Shown here in pieces: positions 8,527-17,078 of a DNA stretch of 64,000 bases. The notes beneath the pieces are model-generated. The model was not told the origin of the DNA and did no database searches. It worked only from the letters and a program-made list of their open reading frames with translations. Source of the stretch: Leucobacter zeae (lineage in GTDB: Bacteria; Actinomycetota; Actinomycetes; Actinomycetales; Microbacteriaceae); assembly GCF_016758175.1 (NCBI RefSeq), contig NZ_QYAB01000001.1:1-64000 (forward strand). Direction: 5' to 3'. The position numbers and the translations under genes were made by a program. Each line of letters opens with the position of its first letter. The stretch's first letter is position 1.

Positions 8527-9642
8527 TCAGTCGTTCGAGTGGTCGAAGACGACGACGCTGCGGGCTTCGGCCCCCGAACGCATCGCCTGGAACGCATCGT
8601 TCACCTCGGAGAGCGCGATCCGCTTCGAGATGAGCGAGTCGAGCGGGAGGCGTCCGGCGAGGTAGAGATCGGCATAGCGCGGGAAATCGCGGGCGGGCAC
8701 CCCGCCGCCGTAGTTGGACGCGATGATGGTGATCCCCCGGTAGCAGAGATCGAGCACGTCGAAGGGGATCAGGGTGTCCTCGGGAGGCATGCCCACGAGC
8801 ACGGCACGTCCTCCGGGACGAACGTGACCGGGCAGCTGCGGGATCGTATGCCGGTTGCCGATCGCTTCGAAGGCGACATCCGCTCCCCCTCCGGTCACCT
8901 CCTGGATGCGGCTCGCGGTGTCGTCGTCAGCGAGAATGGCGTGCGTCGCGCCTGCCGCTCGTGCGATCTCCAGCTTCTCGGGGTTGCGGTCGACCGCGAT
9001 GATGGGGTGCGCTCCGGTGAGCCGCAGGCCCATGATGATCGAGAGCCCGACGCCGCCGCAGCCGATCACGACCGCCGATTCGCCCGCAGCAACCCGCGCG
9101 TTGTTGTTCACGGCTCCGAGACCCGTGTGCACCGAGCAGCCGATCAGGGCCGAGACGTCGAAGGGGAGTTCCTTCGGCATCCGAATCGCAGCACTGGCGG
9201 GGACGACGGCGAACTCGCTCATCGATCCGACCGCGAGATACGGGTAGGCGTCCGTTCCATCGAGCGAGAGCCTGGTGGTGCCGTCGGGCATCACGCACTC
9301 GTTCGAGCGCAAGTCGGTGCACGCCCAGGGCTTGCCCGATTGACACGCGACGCAGGTCAGACATGCCTGATTCCACACGAGGGCGACGTGGTCTCCTTCC
9401 GAGAGGTCGGTGACCCCTTCACCCAGTTCGACGACAATGCCGGAGCCTTCATGCCCCATCACGGTCGGTGATGGAACCCCCCACTCGTTGTCGAGCACGT
9501 GCCGGTCCGAGCCGCAGACGCCCGAAGCCATGATCCGGACGAGCACCTCTCCTCGGCGGGGCGGCGCGATGGCGATCGTGGCGATCTCGATGCGATCGCC
9601 GGTGCCCGGGTAGATTGCGGCTGCGCTCGTGCGGGGGTTCAT
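8527..9642 (-). CDS. Zinc-dependent alcohol dehydrogenase (MDR family)
   Basis: 371 residues from ATG 9642, with AGGAG 9 nt upstream; a longer frame to 9693 lacks support. Catalytic zinc ligands are visible at C43 ('GVCGSD') and H64-E65 ('GHEGSG'). Structural zinc cysteines lie at C94, C97, C100 and C108. The NAD(P)-binding Rossmann motif 'GCGGVGLS' is near residue 190. The family oxidises alcohols or reduces aldehydes in the cytoplasm. It sits between the permease and the amidohydrolase, so it probably handles an alcohol or aldehyde released from the same imported substrate. No detail of substrate choice can be read from the sequence. Confidence 0.85.
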   Translation of the reverse strand: MNPRTSAAAIYPGTGDRIEIATIAIAPPRRGEVLVRIMASGVCGSDRHVLDNEWGVPSPTVMGHEGSGIVVELGEGVTDLSEGDHVALVWNQACLTCVACQSGKPWACTDLRSNECVMPDGTTRLSLDGTDAYPYLAVGSMSEFAVVPASAAIRMPKELPFDVSALIGCSVHTGLGAVNNNARVAAGESAVVIGCGGVGLSIIMGLRLTGAHPIIAVDRNPEKLEIARAAGATHAILADDDTASRIQEVTGGGADVAFEAIGNRHTIPQLPGHVRPGGRAVLVGMPPEDTLIPFDVLDLCYRGITIIASNYGGGVPARDFPRYADLYLAGRLPLDSLISKRIALSEVNDAFQAMRSGAEARSVVVFDHSND

Positions 9643-9699
9643 GATGAGTGACTCCTGGGTCTGGGGGCTGAATTGACGGAGAGGCTGGTGCACAGGCGG

Positions 9700-11235
9700 C
9701 TAGGCCCGCGGATCCGAGATCGGAGGCTCGGTCGTGCCGGTGCGCACCGGGACGCCTCGGGCACCGGATGGTCCGAACACGTAGTCGGGGTCGGGGTTGA
9801 TGCGCAGCAGCGCACTGTAGAGAGCCGCGGGCGCAACGAGCGCGACGAGGAGACTGACGTCGATGCCGCCGGCGGCGTTCCCGAATGGGCCGACGAACTG
9901 CCCGGGCAGGTTCACGAAGCTCACCGCAACGGCGGCGCCGACCACCCAGGATGCGACCGCGTTCACGTTCCAACCGTGCTGGAACCAGTACTTGCCTCCC
10001 AACTGGCGTCGGCTGAAGACGAGCAGCGAGTCGACGTCGTACCACCCGCGCCGCGTCGCGAAGCCGATGAGCATGATCGCGATCCAGGGCACGGTGCACA
10101 CCACGAGCAGCGTCGAAAGCGTGGTGACGCTCTGGACCATGTCGAAGACGAACTTGCCGATCAGTACGAATGCGACGGTCACGCCACCGATGAGTACCGT
10201 CGAGGCCACCCGATTCATCACGACCACGATGCTGGAGAAGTCGAGACCAGTGCCATAGAGGAGACTGGTACCGGTGGTCACACCGCCGGCGACGCTGATC
10301 AGCGCCAGGGGAACGAAGAACCAGGCGGGTGTGCTCGCGACAAGACCACCGACGTAGTCACCGCTCATGATGAGCTCGGAGTTCGAGACGGCGATCACCG
10401 CCGCCGTGATGTGCCCGAACAGGAACGCGCCGAGGCAGGCGAACTGCGCCAGGAGCACTGCGACGATCAGCCTCCGGCGATCGACGGTGTCCGCCACATA
10501 GCGGGAGTAGTCGCCGAGGAACGGCCCGTAGGAGATCGGGCACGACATGGTGATGAGCATGGCGCCGATGAAGCCGCCGATGTAGGCGGGTTCCGACCAC
10601 CGGTCGGCGACGTCGGAGGCAAGCGCTGCACCGAAATCCTGGTGCAGCGCGTAGATGACGATACCCACGACGAACAGTGCGGCGACCAGCGGCGGCACGA
10701 TCCTGTTCAGCACGACCAGAAGCTTGTAGCCGAAGACGCAGATGACGATCAGCAGCAGCGCGATGAGGACGTAGACGACCGCGGAGAGCACTCCGTTGGC
10801 CTCGAACCCGAATAGACGGGCGATCGAAGCGAGCATGGCATCGCCCGAAGCCCAGACGGCGAGCGCGAGGAAGGTGAAGGCTCCCAGCAACGCGAGCAGC
10901 GAACCGATCAACCGGCCATGAGCACCGAAATGCGCAGATGACGAGACGGCGTTGTTGGTGCCGTTGCGCGGCCCGAAGAGCACCATCGGAGCGAGGATCG
11001 CGGAGCCGATCAGCACACCCAGCACGATCGCGAGGACGCCGTCCCAGAACGTCAGACCGAACACGACGCCGAAGGTACCCAGCACTGCGGTCGAGATGCT
11101 GTTGGCTCCGCCGAAGATGAGTCCGAAGACGTCCCTCGGCGTCGCCCATCGCTCGGAGGTGGGAATCGGATTGATGCCGTGCACCTCGACGGCGAAGGTC
11201 GCCGTGTCGGTGGAAACTGGGGCCGGTGCAGACAC
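9700..11235 (-). CDS. NCS1-family (purine-cytosine permease-type) transporter
   Basis: 511 residues from GTG 11235, preceded by GAGGAG with a 7-nt spacer. About 12 hydrophobic helices are seen. The sequence resembles purine-cytosine permeases, with 'GPRNGTNNAVSSSAHFGAHG' after the second helix and 'SYGPFLGDYSRYVADT' in the mid-region. Members import nucleobases, hydantoins, allantoin or thiamine-type compounds by cation symport. It is the promoter-proximal gene of the permease-dehydrogenase-amidohydrolase operon and faces the Lrp-type regulator across about 240 bp, which probably controls it. Substrate is inferred only broadly as a small N-heterocycle or amide. Confidence 0.85.
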   Translation of the reverse strand: MSAPAPVSTDTATFAVEVHGINPIPTSERWATPRDVFGLIFGGANSISTAVLGTFGVVFGLTFWDGVLAIVLGVLIGSAILAPMVLFGPRNGTNNAVSSSAHFGAHGRLIGSLLALLGAFTFLALAVWASGDAMLASIARLFGFEANGVLSAVVYVLIALLLIVICVFGYKLLVVLNRIVPPLVAALFVVGIVIYALHQDFGAALASDVADRWSEPAYIGGFIGAMLITMSCPISYGPFLGDYSRYVADTVDRRRLIVAVLLAQFACLGAFLFGHITAAVIAVSNSELIMSGDYVGGLVASTPAWFFVPLALISVAGGVTTGTSLLYGTGLDFSSIVVVMNRVASTVLIGGVTVAFVLIGKFVFDMVQSVTTLSTLLVVCTVPWIAIMLIGFATRRGWYDVDSLLVFSRRQLGGKYWFQHGWNVNAVASWVVGAAVAVSFVNLPGQFVGPFGNAAGGIDVSLLVALVAPAALYSALLRINPDPDYVFGPSGARGVPVRTGTTEPPISDPRA

Positions 11236-11478
11236 AGTGGTTCTCCTCGTCGAGTCTCGAATAGTTCTGCCGTGTCCTCAGCCGAGGACCGGGTGCGCCC
11301 CACTGTAGGTCACCGACTGTCGTTCTGCCATCAAAAGAACACGATCGAAATCGCCATGCTGTAGTTTCGTAACAGAATCCGTCAGAAATGGTTCGTCTGC
11401 ACGCAATCTGAGCCGTTCAAGAGCACTTTCGGAGAAATCGGTGCGACGGGTTCGCCGTCGAAACGGAAGGAAATGTCC

Positions 11479-12402
11479 ATGGCGATCACTGATGATCAGG
11501 TCCGGAGGATCCTGCGCGAGGTCCGAGAGAACGGCCGGATCAGCTTCACCGAAGTCGCGGGTCGGGTCGGCGTCCCGCGCCAGGTGGTCGCGGCAGTCGT
11601 CGAGGAAGCGGTGGCGGAGAACCGCATCCGTCTCACCGCGACGGTCAGCCCGGATCTCCTGGGGATCACGCGGTACTCCTATGTACTGATCTCGACATCC
11701 GGGCCGAGCGAGCCAATCCTCGAAGCCCTCTGCGCCATGCGCGAGACCTGCTTCGTCTCCGCGATCGCGGGCACCTACGGTGTCGACGCGGAGGTGCGCG
11801 TGACGTCGGACGAGAAGCATCAGGACGTGCTCGGAGCGATCCGCGCCATCCCGGGCGTCAGCGGAGTCGTCTGCAACGTGTACGAGCGCATCCTCGTCAA
11901 CATCGATTCCCCGTTGCCGAGCCCGGCAGCGACCCCCATCAGTTTCGACGATGCCGACCGCAGCATCCTCCTCGCGCTGGAGCACAACGGACGGGCAACC
12001 TACCGCGAGCTCGGGTCCGCCGCCGGAGTGTCCGCAGCAAGCGCCCGCAACCGCCTGCGGCGTCTGCTGCATCATCAAGTCGTCAAGGTCGTCGGGCTGC
12101 CGGTGAGAGACCATCTCATCGGTCCGCCCGCGCTCGGGCTCGGAATCAGCGTGCACGGCAACGTCTCCGCCGCGCTGGTCGAAGAGATTCGCGTCGTCGC
12201 CCCGGAGTTCTTGGCCGTATCCAGCGGCGCGTACGACCTCATCTCGACGATCTCCGCAGACACCTCGGAAGAGTTGCTCGCAAAACTCGACGCATTACGC
12301 GGCATCGAGCAGGTCAATGCAGTGGACGCATGGTCGCATCTGCGCATCGCGAAAGAACTCTACGGGGCCCACGAACTCTTCAAGTCGGTTTCGCTGCCAT
12401 AG
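11479..12402 (+). CDS. Lrp/AsnC-family regulator with two tandem modules
   Basis: 307 residues from ATG 11479; the GGAAGGA box is 7 nt upstream, whereas an ATG at 11473 is too close to it. It contains two consecutive AsnC-type units. HTH 1 is at about residues 5-50 ('ISFTEVAGRVGVPRQVV') with a ligand-binding-like fold to about 140. HTH 2 is at about 155-205 ('ATYRELGSAAGVSAASARNR') with a second RAM-like region to the end. Double-module Lrp regulators are common in actinobacteria next to amino acid or amide catabolic genes. It is divergent from the permease operon and is its likely local regulator. Confidence 0.8.
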   Translation: MAITDDQVRRILREVRENGRISFTEVAGRVGVPRQVVAAVVEEAVAENRIRLTATVSPDLLGITRYSYVLISTSGPSEPILEALCAMRETCFVSAIAGTYGVDAEVRVTSDEKHQDVLGAIRAIPGVSGVVCNVYERILVNIDSPLPSPAATPISFDDADRSILLALEHNGRATYRELGSAAGVSAASARNRLRRLLHHQVVKVVGLPVRDHLIGPPALGLGISVHGNVSAALVEEIRVVAPEFLAVSSGAYDLISTISADTSEELLAKLDALRGIEQVNAVDAWSHLRIAKELYGAHELFKSVSLP

Positions 12403-12492
12403 GGACGATTCCGCGAACGGGAGGCGGGGCGCTGCACCTGCCACCGGGGCAACTTCGTCGCACCGGCAGCACCGGGAATCCCCTCCACGACA

Positions 12493-12528
12493 AAGCGGGC
12501 CGGATCTCCGTAGAGATCCGGCCCGCTT
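12493..12528. terminator. Terminator after the Lrp-type gene
   Basis: 16-bp perfect GC-rich stem (12493-12508 with 12513-12528, loop CGTA) followed by CT on the plus strand, 90 nt after the stop codon. Confidence 0.75.
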
Positions 12529-12547
12529 CTGCATTCCGTGAACTCGG

Positions 12548-12579
12548 GGCCTCACATTTCGTGAAACACCCTGCGTGGG
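12548..12579. repeat. Left copy of 32-bp direct repeat flanking the RM island
   Basis: Identical over 32 nt to 18698-18729. Extending left, 12542-12579 matches 18692-18729 with one mismatch. In this copy the sequence continues into a hairpin with arms of about 9 bp: GAAACACCC pairs with GGGTGTTTC. The right copy lacks the second arm. Confidence 0.85.
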
Positions 12580-12936
12580 GTGTTTCAGCTTTTCCCGGAG
12601 GCCTTGACCCGAAAGAGCTCGCGGAGGGGCCAAAGTACGAGATCACAGGCTAAGTGGCGTAAGACCACTCGGCATCGCCATGTTCACCGTCAACGGACCC
12701 CCTAAGGCACTTGAGCCAGCAAGAAGGCCGGCCTAACAGGGGCTTCCTTTCCGGAGTCGCCGCCCAATCATTGAGAGCGCAGATCGTGAGGACGCTCTCC
12801 GGGCGAGTTTCTTCAGCGCTAGCCCCGCTGGATGCTGACCCTATTCATGAAACCGGGTGCCTATTAAGCCGAGGCACAGACTAGCCGGGTTATGACGCCA
12901 CCGCTGACAATGAGGTACGTATGAGTCGCAAAGCGA

Positions 12937-13107
12937 TCAGAGCGAGTGCCTCACTCTCGGAAACGTCGCCGTGCTGCCCCTGAAGCACTCCACAAGCTCA
13001 TTGCGAAGTTCCTCGGCGTTTAACGATTCAACCGACCCATCGAGGAGGCCGGTAGGTCGATGGGCCGCGCGCAATGAGCTGACATGGCGCTTCTCGTCAA
13101 TGATCAC
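12937..13107 (-). CDS. Possible small ORF downstream of mcrC
   Basis: 56 codons from GTG 13107, starting 55 nt beyond the mcrC stop on the same strand. It reads protein-like, for example 'RPTGLLDGSVESLNAEELRN', with a charged, helix-prone middle. An in-frame stop lies 14 codons upstream. No ribosome-binding site or family was recognised. It could be a third RM-linked gene or the tail of a decayed one. Confidence 0.25.
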   Translation of the reverse strand: MIIDEKRHVSSLRAAHRPTGLLDGSVESLNAEELRNELVECFRGSTATFPRVRHSL

Positions 13108-13162
13108 TATCAGAGACTGGTCAGCGGTCGCTATTCAAGCCGGCCACTGCGTGAGGTGAACA

Positions 13163-14413
13163 TCATCCGATTGGTCTGAGCAATTCGCCAATGGTTGCCG
13201 CCAACTTGCGATCGCTCCGGCCCCGCCGGTACTCGAATAGCCCCACTCCCACCGCGACTAGCGTGCTCGGCGAGCTGTGAAATCCTGCAACATCGAGGAC
13301 CCGAGGCTCCTCCCTCCACGGGTACAGGAGCACCGCAAGCGGCGACGCAAGAGCAGCAGCGGTTGCCAACGCCTGAAAGACATGTTCTCGCTTGGGTCGA
13401 TTAGAGTACTTCGCTTCGAACGTGGCCACGGCATGTCCATCGTCATCAATGAGCAGGCCGTCCGGCTCGACCGACTTCGGGAATCCAGCAACAGCAGGCG
13501 CAGAGGCAGGTTTCAGCTCCGAAAGAAGCGGGTAGGTCAGTTTCGGTTGAACGTACACTCCATCTTCTGACGCCACAAGAGCATGTAGTGCACGTTCGAG
13601 GTAAGTCTCCAGCATCCTCCATGGCTCGACCGCGACCTCAAGCCCTGTGGCTCGGCCGGGATCCCCGACCACTGATTGGCTCCGGAGGATCGGGGCAGCA
13701 ATGTCCCAAGCAGGCGCATATGCCGCCCATTGCGTGGGCATCCGACGTCGGCTGATGGATCGGTTCACGAATGACGGAATAGGCGAGCCTGGAATGACCT
13801 CGTTCTGCAGACGGCGCAAGCGCGAGGCGGTTTCGCTTCCGGCGGCCGATCTGCCGAGGAGCCCCGCGACTACGGAGAGTCCGCGAGTGAAGTCATTAAC
13901 CACGCTGAGCTCATCAAAGCCCATGGGAAAACGTGCCGGGTCGAGGGCGCTCCTGCGCGCCCACTCGGTGACGTCGAGGCGTCCTCGCCAGCGTCGTCCG
14001 GTCTCGTGTCTCCGCTCGTACACCTGCATCGGGCCGTCCTGGCGGATGGCTCGCTCGAGTCGCCGAGCATATTCGAGTGCGAGGGCTGCAGTCAGGTCAT
14101 CTCTGCGAGCTGACGGTCGCGATTGCTGCGACCCCGTAACCGCAAGGCGCGTGTCTTCCGACAGGAGATGAACGATTGCGGTTGTCCAGTCACCCGCTGC
14201 GATCTTCGGAGCCACCTGGATCACGTCACCGTTGGGAAGAGAGAACGAGCCTACGACATTCCCGAACGAGACGCTCTGACCATCAGTGCGGAACTGCTGA
14301 ATAGAGGGGCGCAGCTGAGAATCGAGCAGTGCGGCGCCCCGTTTCATGTTCTGAGTTTGAGCGGGCGAGACCGCGACCGTCTCGTACTCGCGCAGAGGAA
14401 TACGCTCTGGCAT
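13163..14413 (-). CDS. mcrC: McrC-family nuclease subunit
   Basis: 416 residues. It resembles McrC, the nuclease subunit of McrBC-type restriction enzymes. A PD-(D/E)xK nuclease core is visible: 'EPDGLL' with D318 and 'TFEAKY' with E333 and K335. The N-terminal half carries the family 'GNVVGSF' and 'APKI' segments. It acts in the cytoplasm with McrB, which translocates DNA by NTP hydrolysis before McrC cuts it. Its ATG shares one base with the McrB stop (TGATG), so translation is coupled. With two adenine methylases alongside, it probably cuts DNA lacking the self methylation rather than acting as a purely methylation-dependent enzyme. Confidence 0.85.
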   Translation of the reverse strand: MPERIPLREYETVAVSPAQTQNMKRGAALLDSQLRPSIQQFRTDGQSVSFGNVVGSFSLPNGDVIQVAPKIAAGDWTTAIVHLLSEDTRLAVTGSQQSRPSARRDDLTAALALEYARRLERAIRQDGPMQVYERRHETGRRWRGRLDVTEWARRSALDPARFPMGFDELSVVNDFTRGLSVVAGLLGRSAAGSETASRLRRLQNEVIPGSPIPSFVNRSISRRRMPTQWAAYAPAWDIAAPILRSQSVVGDPGRATGLEVAVEPWRMLETYLERALHALVASEDGVYVQPKLTYPLLSELKPASAPAVAGFPKSVEPDGLLIDDDGHAVATFEAKYSNRPKREHVFQALATAAALASPLAVLLYPWREEPRVLDVAGFHSSPSTLVAVGVGLFEYRRGRSDRKLAATIGELLRPIG

Positions 14414-16098
14414 CAGCGTCCGGCTTGCCGCCGAAGTTCTGCCAAGGCATTCTCTGGGTCGAGCTTTGAGATTTCTCGGAGATGCAGGCGCGCGGAGGCG
14501 TATGAGCCGAGTTCGGGATCACCGTTCTGCCAGTAGGCTACCGCGGATGACCCTCCTACCTGCCGGTCGATGGTTCCAGCCCGGAGGACTGCGGCAAGCG
14601 CCCCGTCGTCGTCCTGCATTGCGAGCTTCAGAGTCGATACGACTCGATAGTCGAAGGCCGATGCAAGGCTCCTTAGAGCCTCCTCCTCCGTTTCCCCTGT
14701 AACGCCCCAGAAATTCGACTGCCCCAGCCTAAAGTCCGAGCCCAGTACTGCGTCAATGCGCTGATTGACTGCCTCCAGCAGATCGACAGCCAACGATGCG
14801 ACCATCGCCAGTGTCCATTCTGCAAACGGAAGGTCGAGGTCAGGATTTTCTCCTGCCCCGAGGTGCTGGCTGAGAACGGCGTAGTTCGGTGGCATCTCGA
14901 TGATGGTAAACCTACGCCGCAAAGCCGCATCAAGCGGGGCTACCGACCGGTCCGACGAGTTCATCGCCGCGACGACCCATAGATTCTCGGGGAGCGTGAG
15001 TCGTTCGGGCACCGACTTCCCGTCGCTGTAGGGCAGATCAACGACTGCGATCCCGCGTTTGTCCTTGTCGAGGAGGGCGATCGTATCGCCGAGTACTGCG
15101 GCCGCATTTCCGCGGTTGAACTCATCCAATACCAGTAGCGCCCGTCGATTTGGCTCCGAAGCCCATTGGGCAAGGGTGACCAGTGGCCCGGGCGCTGGCT
15201 TCACGACCACACCCCCCTTTGCCGCTGCCTCAGGCAGGAGGCCGACAACGAGGTTTTCGTAGCCGTATGACGGATGGAGCACGACCGTTCGAGACATCCC
15301 AGGCATTTTGCCTACGTCCTCGCTGAATGCGCGATGCGGCTCGTCTGGGTCGAAGAGGAGACCACCCGCACTATGCTCTACGAAATTCACCAATTCCTCG
15401 AGAAGTACCGTCTTGCCAGTCCCGGGAGGGCCGACGAGGAGAACATTCGGGTTCTTCTCCAGGTGCTCGATCAGCTTCGCGACTGCTGGCGCAGCGGTCA
15501 CACCACCCGACACCTCGAGCGATGCGCACGCCCTATTGCCGTTAATTGTTCCGACAGCTTCAGGAATGCCTCCGGGCAGAGCATCAAGCGAGGCCCATTC
15601 CATTCCCTCCGGCGGATTTCCAAGATATGCGCGGAGATGGAGCCGGTCTTGCTCGCCCCTCAACTTCACTGCGACCAGGAACGGGTCAAGGCCTTTGGCC
15701 TCGAGTGCTTCCCACTCGGCATCGGCATCGGGCTGCGAGCCGTGGGTCGGATTTCCCGGAATGGCGCCGACGGAGCTTTCACTCGGTTCTGAAGTCAGCT
15801 TCCAGGGAAGTGGCGCTCCGCCCATCGGCCAGTTCAGATGGTACCGATCGACTGACCAGTTCACGTGCCCGTCTGACTCGCCACCCGGCCATACATACGT
15901 GAGCTCGTGCCGGACGCCATTTTCCTGCGCAATATGGAACACGGATGAGAGTAGGTCGCGGCATTCCCCGCTGACCTGCACGTAGTTTTTGGTATACGAG
16001 TCGCCAGCCGACGAGTCAGCAAAACGTCCATATGTCGCTTTGAAGGCGCTCGTCCCGAACTTCCATACCCAGACGGCCTCGACTGCTTGAGCGACCAT
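14413..16098 (-). CDS. mcrB: McrB-type AAA+ NTPase of a restriction system
   Basis: 561 residues. The AAA+ core has Walker A 'GPPGTGKT' at 223-230, Walker B 'LLVLDEFNRG' at 321-330, sensor 'MNSSDRS' near 380 and an arginine-finger region 'ALRRRF' near 392-397. These match McrB GTPases. The first about 190 residues form a separate, unrecognised domain that would be expected to read the target sequence or modification. The gene starts 3 nt after the Dam-like methylase stop and overlaps mcrC, giving a tight Dam-McrB-McrC operon. LlaI and LlaJI are known examples where McrBC-like subunits work with dedicated methylases. Confidence 0.85.
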   Translation of the reverse strand: MVAQAVEAVWVWKFGTSAFKATYGRFADSSAGDSYTKNYVQVSGECRDLLSSVFHIAQENGVRHELTYVWPGGESDGHVNWSVDRYHLNWPMGGAPLPWKLTSEPSESSVGAIPGNPTHGSQPDADAEWEALEAKGLDPFLVAVKLRGEQDRLHLRAYLGNPPEGMEWASLDALPGGIPEAVGTINGNRACASLEVSGGVTAAPAVAKLIEHLEKNPNVLLVGPPGTGKTVLLEELVNFVEHSAGGLLFDPDEPHRAFSEDVGKMPGMSRTVVLHPSYGYENLVVGLLPEAAAKGGVVVKPAPGPLVTLAQWASEPNRRALLVLDEFNRGNAAAVLGDTIALLDKDKRGIAVVDLPYSDGKSVPERLTLPENLWVVAAMNSSDRSVAPLDAALRRRFTIIEMPPNYAVLSQHLGAGENPDLDLPFAEWTLAMVASLAVDLLEAVNQRIDAVLGSDFRLGQSNFWGVTGETEEEALRSLASAFDYRVVSTLKLAMQDDDGALAAVLRAGTIDRQVGGSSAVAYWQNGDPELGSYASARLHLREISKLDPENALAELRRQAGR

Positions 16099-16101
16099 AC
16101 G

Positions 16102-16980
16102 CTACCTTCCGATGACGACGGCTTCAGGCGAGTGGTGCGATTCGACCTCACGCTTGCTCTGGGCCGCTAATGAACGATGAGCTCTGAAGGCCACAATATC
16201 GGCGAAGTCAAATAGTTCCCGGACTCCGGCAGTGTCGCGGTTCGACATCACCCACCGGATCCCTCGCTTGCTCATCCCTCTGCAGAGGTCGGCAAGATCG
16301 ATGAGGTCAGCGAGCTCAAACGTCTTCGCGTTGTATTTGTTGAACTTTGCCGTTGGTTCCTTCTCGTCGGGATTGGTGAATATGGGGAGATATGGCGGAT
16401 CGAGGTAGACAAAGTCACCCGGCTTCGCGCGATCTATGGCGAGACGGAAGTCCTCTTTCCGAACATCGGCAATCGATAGCGACATAGTGATCGCTTCGAA
16501 CTCTGCTTCGGTGAACCCCTTGAAAGGCCGGTCACCCCAAGGTGCGTTCATAGCGCCTGTCTTCGAGTTCTCACGCCACAGATGATTCCACGACGTTGCG
16601 TTGAGGTAGAGGAACCGCGCTGCGCTTTCAATCGGATCCTTGGGGGTTAGGGCGCGAATCTCGTAGAAGTACTCCTTGGAATCTTGGGCCTGGTGAGCGT
16701 CGAGGAGTGGCCGAAGCTCATCCTGGTGAGCCCGCATCGCGTTCCAGGCATTCACAAGGTGCATGTTCACGTCAGCAAGATTCGCGTGACCACTTATTCG
16801 ATCCCGCACGGCAAAGAAGACCGCGCCGCCGCCCAGGAACGGCTCGTGATAGTTCTCGAATCTCTCCGGAACATGCGGCAGAATCCGAGGCAGGAGCCTC
16901 GTCTTCCCGCCCGCCCAACGAACAAAAGGCTTCTTGGCGTAGGGCGTTGTCCTAACCTTCTCGACCATCGCCGAACTCAC
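16102..16980 (-). CDS. D12-class (Dam-like) DNA N6-adenine methyltransferase
   Basis: 292 residues, the usual length for Dam/DpnM-type enzymes. S-adenosylmethionine-binding motifs are '[10 protein letters not shown]' (21-30) and '[11 protein letters not shown]' (46-56). The catalytic 'DPPY' is at 194-197. It transfers a methyl group to adenine N6 in a specific DNA sequence. The gene is first in the Dam-McrB-McrC operon and is divergent from the second methylase with about 80-100 nt between starts. It should protect host DNA from the McrBC-type nuclease; the recognition site cannot be deduced here. Confidence 0.9.
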   Translation of the reverse strand: MSSAMVEKVRTTPYAKKPFVRWAGGKTRLLPRILPHVPERFENYHEPFLGGGAVFFAVRDRISGHANLADVNMHLVNAWNAMRAHQDELRPLLDAHQAQDSKEYFYEIRALTPKDPIESAARFLYLNATSWNHLWRENSKTGAMNAPWGDRPFKGFTEAEFEAITMSLSIADVRKEDFRLAIDRAKPGDFVYLDPPYLPIFTNPDEKEPTAKFNKYNAKTFELADLIDLADLCRGMSKRGIRWVMSNRDTAGVRELFDFADIVAFRAHRSLAAQSKREVESHHSPEAVVIGR

Positions 16981-17078
16981 ACCCCACCTCTGTCAGTCGT
17001 CAGTGACATCATAGTCTGGAGGCGACCCCGTGCTTTGGGCCGGGGCATGAAGTGCAGTGATTGGTGGTGGCTCGTCAG

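Larger units (their letters stand above)
12403..13162. other. Intergenic region left of the RM island
   Basis: 760 nt holding the Lrp terminator, the left direct repeat and a possible 56-codon minus-strand ORF (12937-13107). No other feature was recognised; base composition is lower in GC than the flanking operons. Confidence 0.5.
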
